Of a stretch of 64,000 bases of DNA, positions 34,211-41,732 are shown piece by piece. The notes below the pieces were generated by a model. It made no database searches and was not told where the DNA came from. It saw only the letters and a program-made list of their open reading frames with translations. Source of the DNA: a virus. Where the stretch lies: positions 1-64,000 of the IMG/VR virus record IMGVR_UViG_3300005831_000060; one strand, given 5' to 3'. Made by a program: the position numbers and the translations under genes. The first letter of the stretch is position 1. Each line of letters begins with the position of its first letter.

Positions 34211-34247
34211 GAGGGTAAGCTAGTTAAATAGTGTATCCCTCTTTTTT
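34211..34247 (+). terminator. Intrinsic terminator
   Basis: GAGGG/CCCTC stem with a 21-base loop region followed by six Ts. Confidence 0.65.
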
Positions 34248-34256
34248 ATAATATTA

Positions 34257-34317
34257 AGGGTGTGTACAGCAATCTCCAAAAAAAGAAAGCTTCATTTTCC
34301 AAAACCAGCACCCTGTA
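34257..34317 (+). ncRNA. ACAGCAA-family RNA, copy 1
   Basis: AGGGTG (34257-34262) pairs with CACCCT (34309-34314). The 5' strand is followed by TACAGCAA and the 3' strand by GTAA, so TACAG could also pair with CTGTA. The loop is A-rich. Three other copies share this layout. Confidence 0.6.
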
Positions 34318-34375
34318 ATTATTGGGTTGGGTTAAATCCATACAGGATGGCGCCCTTCCCTTTAACATATCGCAA

Positions 34376-34852
34376 ATGAGTAAATTAACTAAGTATCTTG
34401 AGTCTAAGACCAGAGATGTAAAATACAATCCAAGTGGGTCATCTTACTTTGGGTTTGGTCATAGGCTTATTAGAGTTAGTGATCATTTACCTCCCATACA
34501 AAGACCTGAGGATTTGTATATCCTTGTTAGTGGTAATTCAAGTGTTATTTACACTGTAGCTGTATTCGGCAAGATATTTACATTCGTTAAACTAGGTGAG
34601 TTGAAGAAATTCATTGACCATTGGCTTATCATTGTTTCCCAGAAATTTAGGGTTGAAGATAAAGCCGAAGATAGACGAATATCTGATCTTAGAAAGGCTA
34701 ATGATTCTTTGAATAGAGCATTAATTAAAGCTAAAGGTGCTAAACCAATAGTTCTTAGTGGTATATCCGATAAGCTAGGAATAATTCCGGTTGAAGAGTT
34801 TACTGTTCCACAGCAAAAAGTAATAAAGAGTTTCATCAAACAAATAAAATAA
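34376..34852 (+). CDS. Hypothetical protein (158 aa)
   Basis: ATG at 34376 (MSKLTKYLESKTRD...); a TTG start further upstream would run into the RNA element. Residues 20-60 contain a GSSYFGFGHRLIRVSDH stretch with a beta character; the C-terminal half is helical and charged. Not recognised. Confidence 0.55.
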   Translation: MSKLTKYLESKTRDVKYNPSGSSYFGFGHRLIRVSDHLPPIQRPEDLYILVSGNSSVIYTVAVFGKIFTFVKLGELKKFIDHWLIIVSQKFRVEDKAEDRRISDLRKANDSLNRALIKAKGAKPIVLSGISDKLGIIPVEEFTVPQQKVIKSFIKQIK

Positions 34853-34854
34853 TA

Positions 34855-35085
34855 ATGGCTAAAGCTGCAGAAGTTAAATTGATTGAGGAGAAGGTTTACT
34901 CTACTGTTCATGACGCGGATATCGCGAAACACCTGAACGAATCATTGATCTGGGGTATCTGTTTTAAACAGGAAGATTTAACCAAAGAAATATTGGATAA
35001 TAATCCAGGTATGTATGAATATACCATAAAGTTCGACGGTCTTAAGCCTGCACAGGTAACTAAGATCCGTCCATGCAACAAATAA
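34855..35085 (+). CDS. Hypothetical protein (76 aa)
   Basis: MAKAAEVKLIEEKVYSTVHDADIAKHLN..., a small alpha/beta protein two bases downstream of the previous stop and just before two tRNA genes. No family recognised. Confidence 0.5.
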   Translation: MAKAAEVKLIEEKVYSTVHDADIAKHLNESLIWGICFKQEDLTKEILDNNPGMYEYTIKFDGLKPAQVTKIRPCNK

Positions 35086-35094
35086 TAGTTGTAG

Positions 35095-35166
35095 GGGCTT
35101 GTAGCTCAGCGGTAGAGCGCCACTCTGTTAAAGTGGATGTCGCTGGTTCAAATCCAGCCGGGCCCT
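35095..35166 (+). tRNA. tRNA-Asn(GTT)
   Basis: Acceptor GGGCTTG/CGGGCCC, D-arm GCTC/GAGC, anticodon stem CCACT/AGTGG around CTGTTAA, T-arm GCTGG/CCAGC around TTCAAAT. Confidence 0.95.
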
Positions 35167-35171
35167 CTAAT

Positions 35172-35258
35172 GGAGATGTGGGTGAGTGGCTTAAACCACC
35201 GGTATGCTAAACCGGAGGCCCGTAACAGGGTCCGGGAGTTCGAATCTCTCCGTCTCCG
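35172..35258 (+). tRNA. tRNA-Ser(GCT)
   Basis: Acceptor GGAGATG/CGTCTCC with G discriminator, anticodon stem CCGGT/ACCGG around ATGCTAA, class II variable arm, T-loop TTCGAAT. Confidence 0.95.
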
Positions 35259-35283
35259 CACGTAAATATTAATACTAACATAT

Positions 35284-35382
35284 ATGAACACACTTTTAGC
35301 TAGTGTATGTGCAGCAGTAATGTGCTGCTTTATTGGTTGGTTATTATTCAAAGCAGTAAAATGCTTTATTGACAATATCTAA
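35284..35382 (+). CDS. Single-pass mini membrane protein (32 aa)
   Basis: MNTLLASVCAAVMCCFIGWLLFKAV..., essentially one transmembrane helix with a short cytosolic tail, between a tRNA and an RNA element. The last base of its stop is the first base of that RNA element. Confidence 0.45.
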   Translation: MNTLLASVCAAVMCCFIGWLLFKAVKCFIDNI

Positions 35383-35455
35383 GGGGCTCAACAGCAACGT
35401 GCTTAAAACCATCTGCTTCATCCGCTGATTAAACAAAGGATGGGCCCCTGTTTTT
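35382..35455 (+). ncRNA. ACAGCAA-family RNA, copy 2
   Basis: AGGGGC (35382-35387) pairs with GCCCCT (35444-35449). The 5' strand is followed by AACAGCAA and the 3' strand by GTTTTT. AACAG and CTGTT are complementary. The T-run could also let it act as a terminator. Confidence 0.6.
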
Positions 35456-35516
35456 ACCAATACAATGAAATTATAAGACCTTCCTACATCAGTAAACGAT
35501 ACTGGTGAATAAAAAT

Positions 35517-35588
35517 GGAGCCTTCGTCTAGGGGTCAGGACACTGGGTTTTCAGTCCGGTAACACGAGTTCGAATCTCGTAGGCTCTA
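35517..35588 (+). tRNA. tRNA-Glu(TTC)
   Basis: Acceptor GGAGCCT/AGGCTCT, anticodon loop TTTTCAG, T-arm ACGAG/CTCGT around TTCGAAT. Confidence 0.95.
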
Positions 35589-35633
35589 CAAATTGTGATT
35601 GAGTTCACTAGTTTTAACCGTAAATTAAAAACA

Positions 35634-36227
35634 ATGACTTTAAAAGTTATTAAAGAATCTAATTTGGGCTGGTCCTCAAGGATAATCACAAAGATTAATA
35701 AGTTTGCTCCTAATGGTAAACCCATATCAGAGAAACAAATCCTTGCTGCTAAAAACCTTGGTCTGCGTGTAGACGGCATTACCGAAACAGAGAGTTTGGT
35801 ATGTGCTATCGATGTTGGTAGTGGTTATGCATTAAAGAATCTATCGATAGATGGTGTTAAATGCATCAAAACTATTATCGAGAAATTCTACAATGGTATA
35901 ACTATTACTGAAGATGATATCACTGATCTTCATGAACAAATTCGTGTTACCAAATCAGTGACATGCAAACCTTTTAAGATTACTCTTGAAGGCGGTGAAG
36001 TAATCAATTTAGACAAAAATGAGGCTTACTACTTTGCTGATAAACTTCCAAGTAAGTATAAAAGCGTGGTTATTAACCTAAATAGTATCTGTGGTTACAG
36101 CTTGCAAACGTATGGTTCTGACATCAAAGTTGGTTGTCATTACCACAACTACAATAGAATGATGGCCCATTTCAACGAAGTAATTTCATTCATGGAGGAA
36201 CCTGTAGGTGCACAAACAAGTATCTAG
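35634..36227 (+). CDS. Hypothetical protein (197 aa), paralogue pair member 1
   Basis: ATG at 35634 follows TAAATTAA at 35621. The layout (a short N-terminal Lys-rich segment, then KCIKTIIEKFYNGITITEDDI, FKITLEGGEVINLDKNEAYYFADKLP) is mirrored in the next gene (FVIPAAVAAKELYSVIPESLKITG), so they look like distant paralogues. Function unknown. Confidence 0.55.
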   Translation: MTLKVIKESNLGWSSRIITKINKFAPNGKPISEKQILAAKNLGLRVDGITETESLVCAIDVGSGYALKNLSIDGVKCIKTIIEKFYNGITITEDDITDLHEQIRVTKSVTCKPFKITLEGGEVINLDKNEAYYFADKLPSKYKSVVINLNSICGYSLQTYGSDIKVGCHYHNYNRMMAHFNEVISFMEEPVGAQTSI

Positions 36228-36822
36228 TGATAAATTTGGCTGTCGAGTTAATATTAGCTATGACAGAAAAGCATTCAATGGGGATAAAGAAATCTCCTAT
36301 ATGTCTGCTAAAGAAGCCGAATCGTTCGGATTCCCCATTGACCATATCACTATCGTTAAGTATGTGAAATGTGTTATCCGGTTTTCTGGTGTAGGTGATA
36401 TGAAGATCAATTCTCTTGAAGAATTAGAAGCCTTCTTAACCTGTATTAAAGCATTAGCTACATCTTCTGTTGTTAGTGATGAAGTGGTTGAAGCATTATC
36501 TGCTCATCCTCATATGAAGTTTACTACTGCTATTAGTGTTATAAAAGACATTGAAGTGGTAACTGCTGATGGAGAACAATTCGTAATACCTGCTGCTGTA
36601 GCCGCTAAAGAGTTATATTCGGTTATCCCTGAGAGTTTAAAGATTACAGGTAATCGTTTGACACACTTGATGACAAGAGCTGTATCTATGCAACCCAATG
36701 GCGAATTGAGATTGAATACCTGTAATGGTGAACCTTCAAATTATATTGGTTTCCTGGAAAGAACTATTGAAGCATATAAAGAGGCTACTGCCTCTTTAGA
36801 AACTGATGGTACAACTGATTAA
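36208..36822 (+). CDS. Hypothetical protein (204 aa), paralogue pair member 2
   Basis: Starts with GTG at 36208, inside the last 20 bases of the previous gene; this coupling supports the start, although an ATG at 36301 is an alternative. Contains IKDIEVVTADGEQFVIPAAVAAKELYSVIPESLKI, comparable to the previous protein. No known domain. Confidence 0.5.
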   Translation: MHKQVSSDKFGCRVNISYDRKAFNGDKEISYMSAKEAESFGFPIDHITIVKYVKCVIRFSGVGDMKINSLEELEAFLTCIKALATSSVVSDEVVEALSAHPHMKFTTAISVIKDIEVVTADGEQFVIPAAVAAKELYSVIPESLKITGNRLTHLMTRAVSMQPNGELRLNTCNGEPSNYIGFLERTIEAYKEATASLETDGTTD

Positions 36823-36829
36823 ATAATAT

Positions 36830-36912
36830 GCCCTCATGGCGGAATTGGTAGACGCGCTAGACTTAGGATCTGGTGCCGTAATGGTGTGTCGGTTCGAGTC
36901 CGACTGAGGGTA
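36830..36912 (+). tRNA. tRNA-Leu(TAG)
   Basis: Acceptor GCCCTCA/TGAGGGT, anticodon loop CTTAGGA, class II variable arm, T-arm GTCGG/CCGAC around TTCGAGT. Confidence 0.95.
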
Positions 36913-36920
36913 CCCATATT

Positions 36921-37247
36921 ATGAAGAAGTATACATTCACAAAGGATACTGATGGACGTTGGTACATCGTGTTACCCGAATGGCCCGAAAGCAGAGCAGA
37001 CCTTGAAATGGTTTGTGGAGCCGATGACCTACTCAATATTTTTGATGAAGGTTATGGAATTGTTAACTTAGTGTTAAGCACTGAGGAATTTGAAGGTAGT
37101 ATGAAGTTAACGTTAACAAACACCGATGGTGAGAGTGGAACCTATAGTTTCAATGAACTAAACATAGATATGGATATTTGGCTTTGTCCGGTAACTAAAT
37201 TTGTGTTTGATTACATACCTGAAATCATTTATTTTAAAAACTATTAA
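36921..37247 (+). CDS. Hypothetical protein (108 aa)
   Basis: Begins MKKYTFTKDTDGRWYIVLPEWPES, which reads like a compact beta-sheet domain, followed by acidic helices. Similar N-termini occur in phage proteins of unknown role. One base separates it from the next ATG. Confidence 0.55.
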   Translation: MKKYTFTKDTDGRWYIVLPEWPESRADLEMVCGADDLLNIFDEGYGIVNLVLSTEEFEGSMKLTLTNTDGESGTYSFNELNIDMDIWLCPVTKFVFDYIPEIIYFKNY

Positions 37248-37248
37248 T

Positions 37249-37626
37249 ATGAGCAACAATAAACGTTACTTCAAATTTATAATTGAGGAAGAAGACGGAG
37301 GTTCGGGAGTCGTAGTCAGTGCTAATGCTGATCGTAACTATATTCTTCGGAATATAATAGATACGATGCTGAGTCATGAACTACTGTATGAACTGCTTAC
37401 TACTGCTGCGGGAGCTGCTTTGTTTGTAAAAGAGAAAGCTGCTGAGTTGGGTATTACAGATAAAGAGCTGATAGAAAGAGTTAAAGTTATTCCTGGTTAT
37501 TCTGATGCTGATAGTTTTGATAGCGAAAAACTCACGCAGCAACCAGTTTCTGAAAAGGAACTTATCGAGCCTAAAGATCAGGCTCTTATTGACGAAATGA
37601 AAAACATCTTAAATGGAGGAAAATAA
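37249..37626 (+). CDS. Hypothetical protein (125 aa)
   Basis: ATG at 37249 (MSNNKRYFKFIIEEEDGG...). Shares its order with the next gene: a beta-strand opening, then an hydrophobic helix with HELLYELLTTAAGAALFVKEKAAELG. The C-terminus is acidic. The next gene starts at 37628. Confidence 0.55.
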   Translation: MSNNKRYFKFIIEEEDGGSGVVVSANADRNYILRNIIDTMLSHELLYELLTTAAGAALFVKEKAAELGITDKELIERVKVIPGYSDADSFDSEKLTQQPVSEKELIEPKDQALIDEMKNILNGGK

Positions 37627-37627
37627 T

Positions 37628-37972
37628 ATGTCGGAAAAGAACGGTAAAATGAAGTTTAAAATTGGAGCTAAGATTATTGATAAAGAATCAGGTAAATGCT
37701 CTACAACGCTTAGTATGGATTGCTCGCCAATATTCGTTATTGCAACTATTGCAAACTTATTAGTCAGCGAAGAAGGAAAAACCATTGCGCCTCTTATTAC
37801 TGAGGCAGTTAAATTAGCTGAGGTAGCTAAACATTCATCAGACCCATCTGCTACTATAAGTAAACTGATTGGTATCAAATCCAATTTGTTAGCTGGTATA
37901 GATGGTGATGAAAAGGCTGGTATGAAAGGCCTTATGGATATGATGTCCTTAGTCGACGAAATTAAGGAGTAA
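37628..37972 (+). CDS. Hypothetical protein (114 aa)
   Basis: ATG at 37628 (MSEKNGKMKFKIGAKIID...); a start at 37613 overlaps the previous gene. Looks like a distant paralogue of the 125-aa protein (beta opening, then a long helix ATIANLLVSEEGKTIAPLITEAVKLAE). Unknown role. Confidence 0.5.
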   Translation: MSEKNGKMKFKIGAKIIDKESGKCSTTLSMDCSPIFVIATIANLLVSEEGKTIAPLITEAVKLAEVAKHSSDPSATISKLIGIKSNLLAGIDGDEKAGMKGLMDMMSLVDEIKE

Positions 37973-37978
37973 TTCCTG

Positions 37979-38053
37979 GGACCTGTAGCCAAGCTGGTAA
38001 AGGCACCGGGCTCATAACTCGGAGATGCGTGAGTTCGAGACTCACTGGGTCCA
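37979..38053 (+). tRNA. tRNA-Met(CAT)
   Basis: Acceptor GGACCTG/TGGGTCC, anticodon stem CCGGG/CTCGG around CTCATAA, T-arm GTGAG/CTCAC around TTCGAGA. Confidence 0.92.
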
Positions 38054-38056
38054 CTT

Positions 38057-38130
38057 ACTGGTATAGTCTAAGCTTAAGGACGCCTCTTATTTCTAGGGGG
38101 TAATAGTGGTATTAAATCCACTTGCCAGTT
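38057..38130 (+). ncRNA. Divergent tRNA-like cloverleaf (TTT anticodon position)
   Basis: Acceptor ACTGGTA/TGCCAGT (7 bp), D-stem GTCT/GGAC, anticodon stem CCTCT/AGGGG around TATTTCT, T-stem AGTGG/CCACT. Every arm is present, but U33 is A, the D-loop lacks GG and the T-loop is an 8-nt TATTAAAT. It lies four bases after tRNA-Met. Confidence 0.5.
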
Positions 38131-38153
38131 ATTAACATTTTAATTCTATTAAC

Positions 38154-38339
38154 ATGATTTTTTGGATATTAATATTTGTTGTCTTAATTGCTATGGGCAT
38201 CAATCATACGATCGATGTAGCTATGGCTAGAAAAAGATCCTATTACCCTGGATTTGTATTATATTTCTGGTTAAGAACACTGCTATTATTATTACTAATA
38301 GTAGGGTTTTTTAGCCATCATATATTACGTATTCTATGA
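38154..38339 (+). CDS. Small membrane protein (61 aa)
   Basis: Two hydrophobic segments (residues 1-18 and 38-57) with a basic loop between (ARKRSYY). Overlaps the next gene by four bases. Role unknown. Confidence 0.55.
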   Translation: MIFWILIFVVLIAMGINHTIDVAMARKRSYYPGFVLYFWLRTLLLLLLIVGFFSHHILRIL

Positions 38340-38596
38340 GCGATAAGTTCAAGCGAGGGGATAAAGTACATTATGTACCCTACGATGGATGTACCAATGA
38401 AGAATGTCGTAATGGTGTGGTAAAGAGTGCCTTTAATGGGTATGATGATCATACTAATGTGTCATTTGGATGTGAAAATGAACCTGATAACTTTATGAAG
38501 TATAAGGGCGAATTGGTGCCGGATAATATGCTCGAACTCGACTGGGTTGAACAACATTTTCCGGAACCAGAAGAGAGTGAAGAAGATGAATTGTAA
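38336..38596 (+). CDS. KOW/SH3-like small protein (86 aa)
   Basis: MSDKFKRGDKVHYVPYDGCTNEECRNGVVKSAF... is a paralogue of the 73-aa protein at 41732 (KKGDLVHYEPYPNCPPEKYENGKVKTV). The GD-x-VHY-x-P start resembles small beta barrels that contact nucleic acid or ribosome. Acidic C-terminus. Confidence 0.55.
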   Translation: MSDKFKRGDKVHYVPYDGCTNEECRNGVVKSAFNGYDDHTNVSFGCENEPDNFMKYKGELVPDNMLELDWVEQHFPEPEESEEDEL

Positions 38597-38613
38597 TACT
38601 TAAATTAAACAGA

Positions 38614-38901
38614 ATGAAACACATTGCTATTGTTTTCTTATTGGCATTATTAACTGGCTGTTCGTCATTGGAGTATTTACCATACGATGTTGATGATATC
38701 CCTAAAACAATGAAGGCCCATAAAATTATTGTACAACAAGTATTGGACAATTACTATTTGATGGGTATGATTGACTACAGAAATTCTGTGTTAGGGGAAC
38801 CTTTGATTATTATTAATGGTGTTGACTTGTATTACCTTCATAACCTTAATAAGGTTAACCCAGGGTTATATAAACAAGCTAAAGACTTAATTGGTAAATA
38901 G
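38614..38901 (+). CDS. Small lipoprotein (95 aa)
   Basis: Signal peptide with a lipobox at LLTGC (Cys at residue 16), preceded by TAAATTAA at 38601. The mature part (NYYLMGMIDYRNSV) echoes a segment of the next protein (DAYIMGASVYRSQA). Expected to be anchored in the cell envelope; possibly a superinfection-exclusion or lysis accessory, by analogy only. Confidence 0.6.
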   Translation: MKHIAIVFLLALLTGCSSLEYLPYDVDDIPKTMKAHKIIVQQVLDNYYLMGMIDYRNSVLGEPLIIINGVDLYYLHNLNKVNPGLYKQAKDLIGK

Positions 38902-38902
38902 T

Positions 38903-39199
38903 ATGGGTAGATTTTTTACGGTATTAGGTATCGTTGCAACTATGGTTGCTGTATTTCTATTGTATATCACTACAGAACAAGCAGTTACCGATGCAAAAGC
39001 AAAAGAAGTTGAAACTACTAAAAAGACACAACAGTTAATCAATGATGCTTATATCATGGGTGCTAGTGTTTATCGATCCCAGGCATTGATGCTTGTAGCT
39101 GATTCAACCATTACTCGTATGGATACATTATTCATCTGGGAAACAAAAGATATCAACGATTCATTAGCTATAGAAGCAGCACAAAACTTTGATTTATGA
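38903..39199 (+). CDS. Small membrane-anchored protein (98 aa)
   Basis: ATG at 38903 (MGRFFTVLGIVATMVAVFLLYIT), giving one N-terminal transmembrane helix and an exported soluble domain that resembles the neighbouring lipoprotein. The pair, one membrane-anchored and one lipid-anchored, recalls Rz/Rz1 spanins, but here the genes are side by side rather than nested and the resemblance is only in topology. Confidence 0.5.
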   Translation: MGRFFTVLGIVATMVAVFLLYITTEQAVTDAKAKEVETTKKTQQLINDAYIMGASVYRSQALMLVADSTITRMDTLFIWETKDINDSLAIEAAQNFDL

Positions 39200-39306
39200 G
39201 TTTGCCTAGAAATATCCTTGTGGAAATTGTAAAGGAGCGAATAGATTCTGATGAGTGTAGTCGAGCTAAATCACTTGGATGTGATGGTTGTATTAATAAA
39301 ATTTAG
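39196..39306 (+). CDS. Very small cysteine-containing protein (36 aa)
   Basis: ATG at 39196 overlaps the previous stop (ATGA); product MSLPRNILVEIVKERI...CSRAKSLGCDGCINKI, with three Cys in the last 16 residues. Too short for a family call. Confidence 0.45.
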   Translation: MSLPRNILVEIVKERIDSDECSRAKSLGCDGCINKI

Positions 39307-39308
39307 TA

Positions 39309-39527
39309 ATGGATAAAGATATTGCGGTAAAAGCTCGTGCTAACTGTATTAAATGCAAACATAGACGATCTATTCCGGGTGATTGTCATATTAGTTGTGT
39401 AAAACCGGATTTGAATATGATTGGTAATTCACATGGTATATCTCATGGATGGTTCTTTTATCCATTCAATTTTGATCCTATATGGATGGCCAAGGAATGT
39501 TCTACTTTCGAAGAAAAAGAGTCTTAA
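39309..39527 (+). CDS. Cysteine-rich protein (72 aa)
   Basis: Cys pattern CIKCKHRRSIPGDCHISC plus CSTF near the end, typical of a small zinc-binding or iron-sulfur-like module of unknown role. Follows the 36-aa gene by two bases. Confidence 0.5.
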   Translation: MDKDIAVKARANCIKCKHRRSIPGDCHISCVKPDLNMIGNSHGISHGWFFYPFNFDPIWMAKECSTFEEKES

Positions 39528-39545
39528 CATTAAAATTTCATAAAC

Positions 39546-40352
39546 ATGAAAATCGGTACTAAACTAAACGTACTGTTAGCCCTAACAGATGCATTAAGGG
39601 CAAAATTCAAACATATGGTCACTGACCATACAGTGTTTTACAACAAATCACAAGGTGCATTCCTTGGTGAAAAGAATACCTATACTGCAAAGGAAGGTAC
39701 TGCTGATGAGCCAAGCAAACGTAGTTTTGTGAAAGTAATTACTACTGTTGATGAGAAGGTCGACTACTTCATTAAAGAGTCGGGACAGTTTATTGAGGCA
39801 TTGTTCTCACAAGAAAAGACTAACGCAATGGGTTTAGCGAAAGCTGAATTGGTTGTCGGTGGCGATTCTTGGGGCGAATTCACTTCATTGGAATTGTTAC
39901 GGTTGAAATCATTATTGGAATCCAAAGATATGGGTGATATGGAAGCAATGCTTTCTGTAATCCCAGTTCGTTCTGATTCTGAAGTATGGGCTGAAACTGC
40001 CTTTGATGAGTACGCCGATCGAAAGGTATGGGAAACTCCAATGGTTGCAGGTATATCACGCACAACTGATAAGAATGAATATATCCTAGAAGATCCTAAC
40101 TTAGTTGGGAAAACTTTACCCGCCGGATATCAACCAAAAACAGCTTTCAAAACTGTTGTTCGCGAAATTGGTGATTATACTATTCAGAAGTTTTCTGGTC
40201 AATGGTCTCACCGCCAGCGTGCAGCTGCAATGAAACGCCGTTCGGATTTGATCATTGCTGTAACTCAAGCCTTGAAAGAGTGCAACGAGTGTGAAGTGGT
40301 TAAATCAACGTTAACTGCAGATAAAATCTTTGGGTTCATCCTAAAAGGTTAA
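39546..40352 (+). CDS. Hypothetical protein (268 aa)
   Basis: Soluble alpha/beta protein starting MKIGTKLNVLLALTDALRAKFKHMVTDH. A conserved-looking middle has FVKVITTVDEKVDYFIKESGQFIEALFSQEKTNA. The C-terminal half contains GDYTIQKFSGQWSHRQRAAAMKRRSDLI. Many actinophages and other phages carry proteins of this look with unknown function; I do not assign one. Confidence 0.6.
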   Translation: MKIGTKLNVLLALTDALRAKFKHMVTDHTVFYNKSQGAFLGEKNTYTAKEGTADEPSKRSFVKVITTVDEKVDYFIKESGQFIEALFSQEKTNAMGLAKAELVVGGDSWGEFTSLELLRLKSLLESKDMGDMEAMLSVIPVRSDSEVWAETAFDEYADRKVWETPMVAGISRTTDKNEYILEDPNLVGKTLPAGYQPKTAFKTVVREIGDYTIQKFSGQWSHRQRAAAMKRRSDLIIAVTQALKECNECEVVKSTLTADKIFGFILKG

Positions 40353-40396
40353 ACGATATTATTGGTTCGAGCTTTAGTCTTAACCTTAGCCTTAAT

Positions 40397-40474
40397 TGAC
40401 GCTCCACAGCAGCAAATTAGACTTAGTGTTGATCCAAAAGACTTAGCTTGACCTTTATCGGTAATAAAGCGTCA
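40397..40474 (+). ncRNA. tRNA-sized RNA with a perfect 7-bp closing stem
   Basis: TGACGCT (40397-40403) pairs with AGCGTCA (40468-40474). The 5' strand is followed by CCACAGCAGCAA, like the ACAGCAA family. A TTAT/ATAA hairpin precedes the 3' strand. A direct repeat GACTTAG occurs twice inside. No canonical anticodon arm. Confidence 0.4.
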
Positions 40475-40508
40475 GGTGTCTAACTACAAAAATATACATA
40501 AGTATGTT

Positions 40509-40599
40509 TTTAAGTAGTCGGTCGCGGGTTTGAGTCCCGTCACGGCCTCTAAATATAATACACAAATGGCCGTGTAGCTCAGTGATAGAGCAACTACCT
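40509..40599 (+). tRNA. Permuted tRNA-Lys(TTT): 3' half precedes 5' half
   Basis: The 3' half (40509-40548) has the anticodon-loop part TTTAA, stem GTAGT, variable CGGTC, T-arm GCGGG/CCCGT around TTTGAGT and acceptor CACGGCC. After 19 bases the 5' half (40568-40599) has acceptor GGCCGTG, TA, D-arm GCTC/GAGC, anticodon stem ACTAC and loop start CT. Joined, they give a complete cloverleaf with loop CTTTTAA; the break is between U33 and U34. No intact cis copy was found. Confidence 0.7.
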
Positions 40600-40652
40600 A
40601 AGAAATGATAGCCTTAAGATAAATACATCTGAATACGCAATTACACAAGAGA

Positions 40653-40685
40653 CCCCACCCTTAGAAGGATACTGACTCGGTGGGG
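40653..40685 (+). repeat. Perfect 7-bp hairpin between tRNA genes
   Basis: CCCCACC (40653-40659) pairs with GGTGGGG (40679-40685) across a 19-base loop, between the permuted tRNA-Lys and tRNA-His. Confidence 0.5.
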
Positions 40686-40690
40686 TACAT

Positions 40691-40762
40691 GAGCAGGTGG
40701 TGCAGTGGTAGACACGCATGGCTGTGGAATGAATAGCGAAGGTTCGAATCCTTCCCTGCTTA
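40691..40762 (+). tRNA. tRNA-His(GTG), rightward copy with a weak anticodon stem
   Basis: Acceptor GAGCAGG/CCTGCTT and T-arm GAAGG/CCTTC around TTCGAAT are good. The anticodon loop contains GTG, but the stem pairs for only three or four bases (CAT/ATG). Probably functional or recently decayed. Confidence 0.7.
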
Positions 40763-40783
40763 CTAATTAATAAATTAAATCAT

Positions 40784-41038
40784 ATGTTTGAAGAGTATAG
40801 AGCTAGAATGCTTAAGTTTGTTAATAAGGCTGACTTAGCAATGTTTGAACTATTCTTACGTGAAAACGACTTGTTTGATAAGTTTGAAGCAAACTGTCTT
40901 ATACGTAATGAAATGGATATTACCCATGCTAGTGAATTACTTGCTAATGGGTTTAAATGGGATTCATCTCCTGAGAAATTAAACTTCTGGCTTATAGCTA
41001 GTCTTAAATGGGAGGAATTGTATGCAAGTAGGAGATAA
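40784..41038 (+). CDS. Hypothetical protein (84 aa)
   Basis: Helical (MFEEYRARMLKFVNKADLAMFELFL...), preceded by TAAATTAA and overlapping the next gene by 17 bases. Unrecognised. Confidence 0.5.
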   Translation: MFEEYRARMLKFVNKADLAMFELFLRENDLFDKFEANCLIRNEMDITHASELLANGFKWDSSPEKLNFWLIASLKWEELYASRR

Positions 41039-41732
41039 GGTATTTGTAGTAAATTGGAATAAGATCTATTCTACTATGTGGACATGGGAGAATGGAGAAC
41101 ATAAGTCTGTGTTTAATTGGGAAACTAAATTACCTGATTATTGTGATATTGATTTTCATTGGAAATATGAATATGAACCCAACTTAACTCTTAAGGGTAC
41201 TGTTAACAAACGTGAACCTAAGAAGTTAAAAAGTAAGACTCCTATTTATAAAGAGTATAAGTATGAGATCATAGAGATAAAACAACATCCATCGTACCCT
41301 GACACAACTATTTGTTTAATAGCATCTACCCACACTGACCAAGAGTGGAATCGTTGCTATGTACAAATTGGTATCGAGGGTCTGTCATATTTAACTCCAG
41401 AGCAATTTGCTGATAAGGAATTCAATGCCCTCAAAGAGTTTCATAAGGGTAGATATTCGGTATCTGGTCCTTATCCATTCAAAGAACTTCCGGAACAATT
41501 TCTTAAGAAGATTTATGATGCGGATGATAATGTACTATTTGGTAGTCATTACATTAAAGGCAAGGTTTACTATGCATATATCGATGGTTTCTTTATGAAA
41601 GATGGTGTTCCACATATACTTCAAGCAGGAATTGAGTATGATGGTAAGGGTAATACTGATTTACCAGAGGGTGCCATACTAATGGCTTACAGCGATTTAC
41701 CAAAAATGTTCCCCAACAATACTTTTAGATAA
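41022..41732 (+). CDS. Hypothetical protein (236 aa)
   Basis: Begins MQVGDKVFVVNWNKIYSTMWTWENG, a beta-barrel-like opening (GDKV-F-V) and is beta-rich throughout, with several Trp/Tyr strands (KYEIIEIKQHPSYPDTTICLI). Coupled on both sides by overlaps. Its start resembles the following small GD-x-VHY protein, so the group may share a fold. Function unknown. Confidence 0.55.
   Translation: MQVGDKVFVVNWNKIYSTMWTWENGEHKSVFNWETKLPDYCDIDFHWKYEYEPNLTLKGTVNKREPKKLKSKTPIYKEYKYEIIEIKQHPSYPDTTICLIASTHTDQEWNRCYVQIGIEGLSYLTPEQFADKEFNALKEFHKGRYSVSGPYPFKELPEQFLKKIYDADDNVLFGSHYIKGKVYYAYIDGFFMKDGVPHILQAGIEYDGKGNTDLPEGAILMAYSDLPKMFPNNTFR

Noticed and set aside
34322-34376. TTG start adding 18 residues to the 158-aa protein
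   Set aside because: It would begin five bases after an RNA element, and the extra residues look unlike the rest of the protein.
38614-39199. Rz/Rz1 spanin pair
   Set aside because: The lipoprotein and the membrane-anchored protein are adjacent, not nested, and share no spanin features beyond topology.
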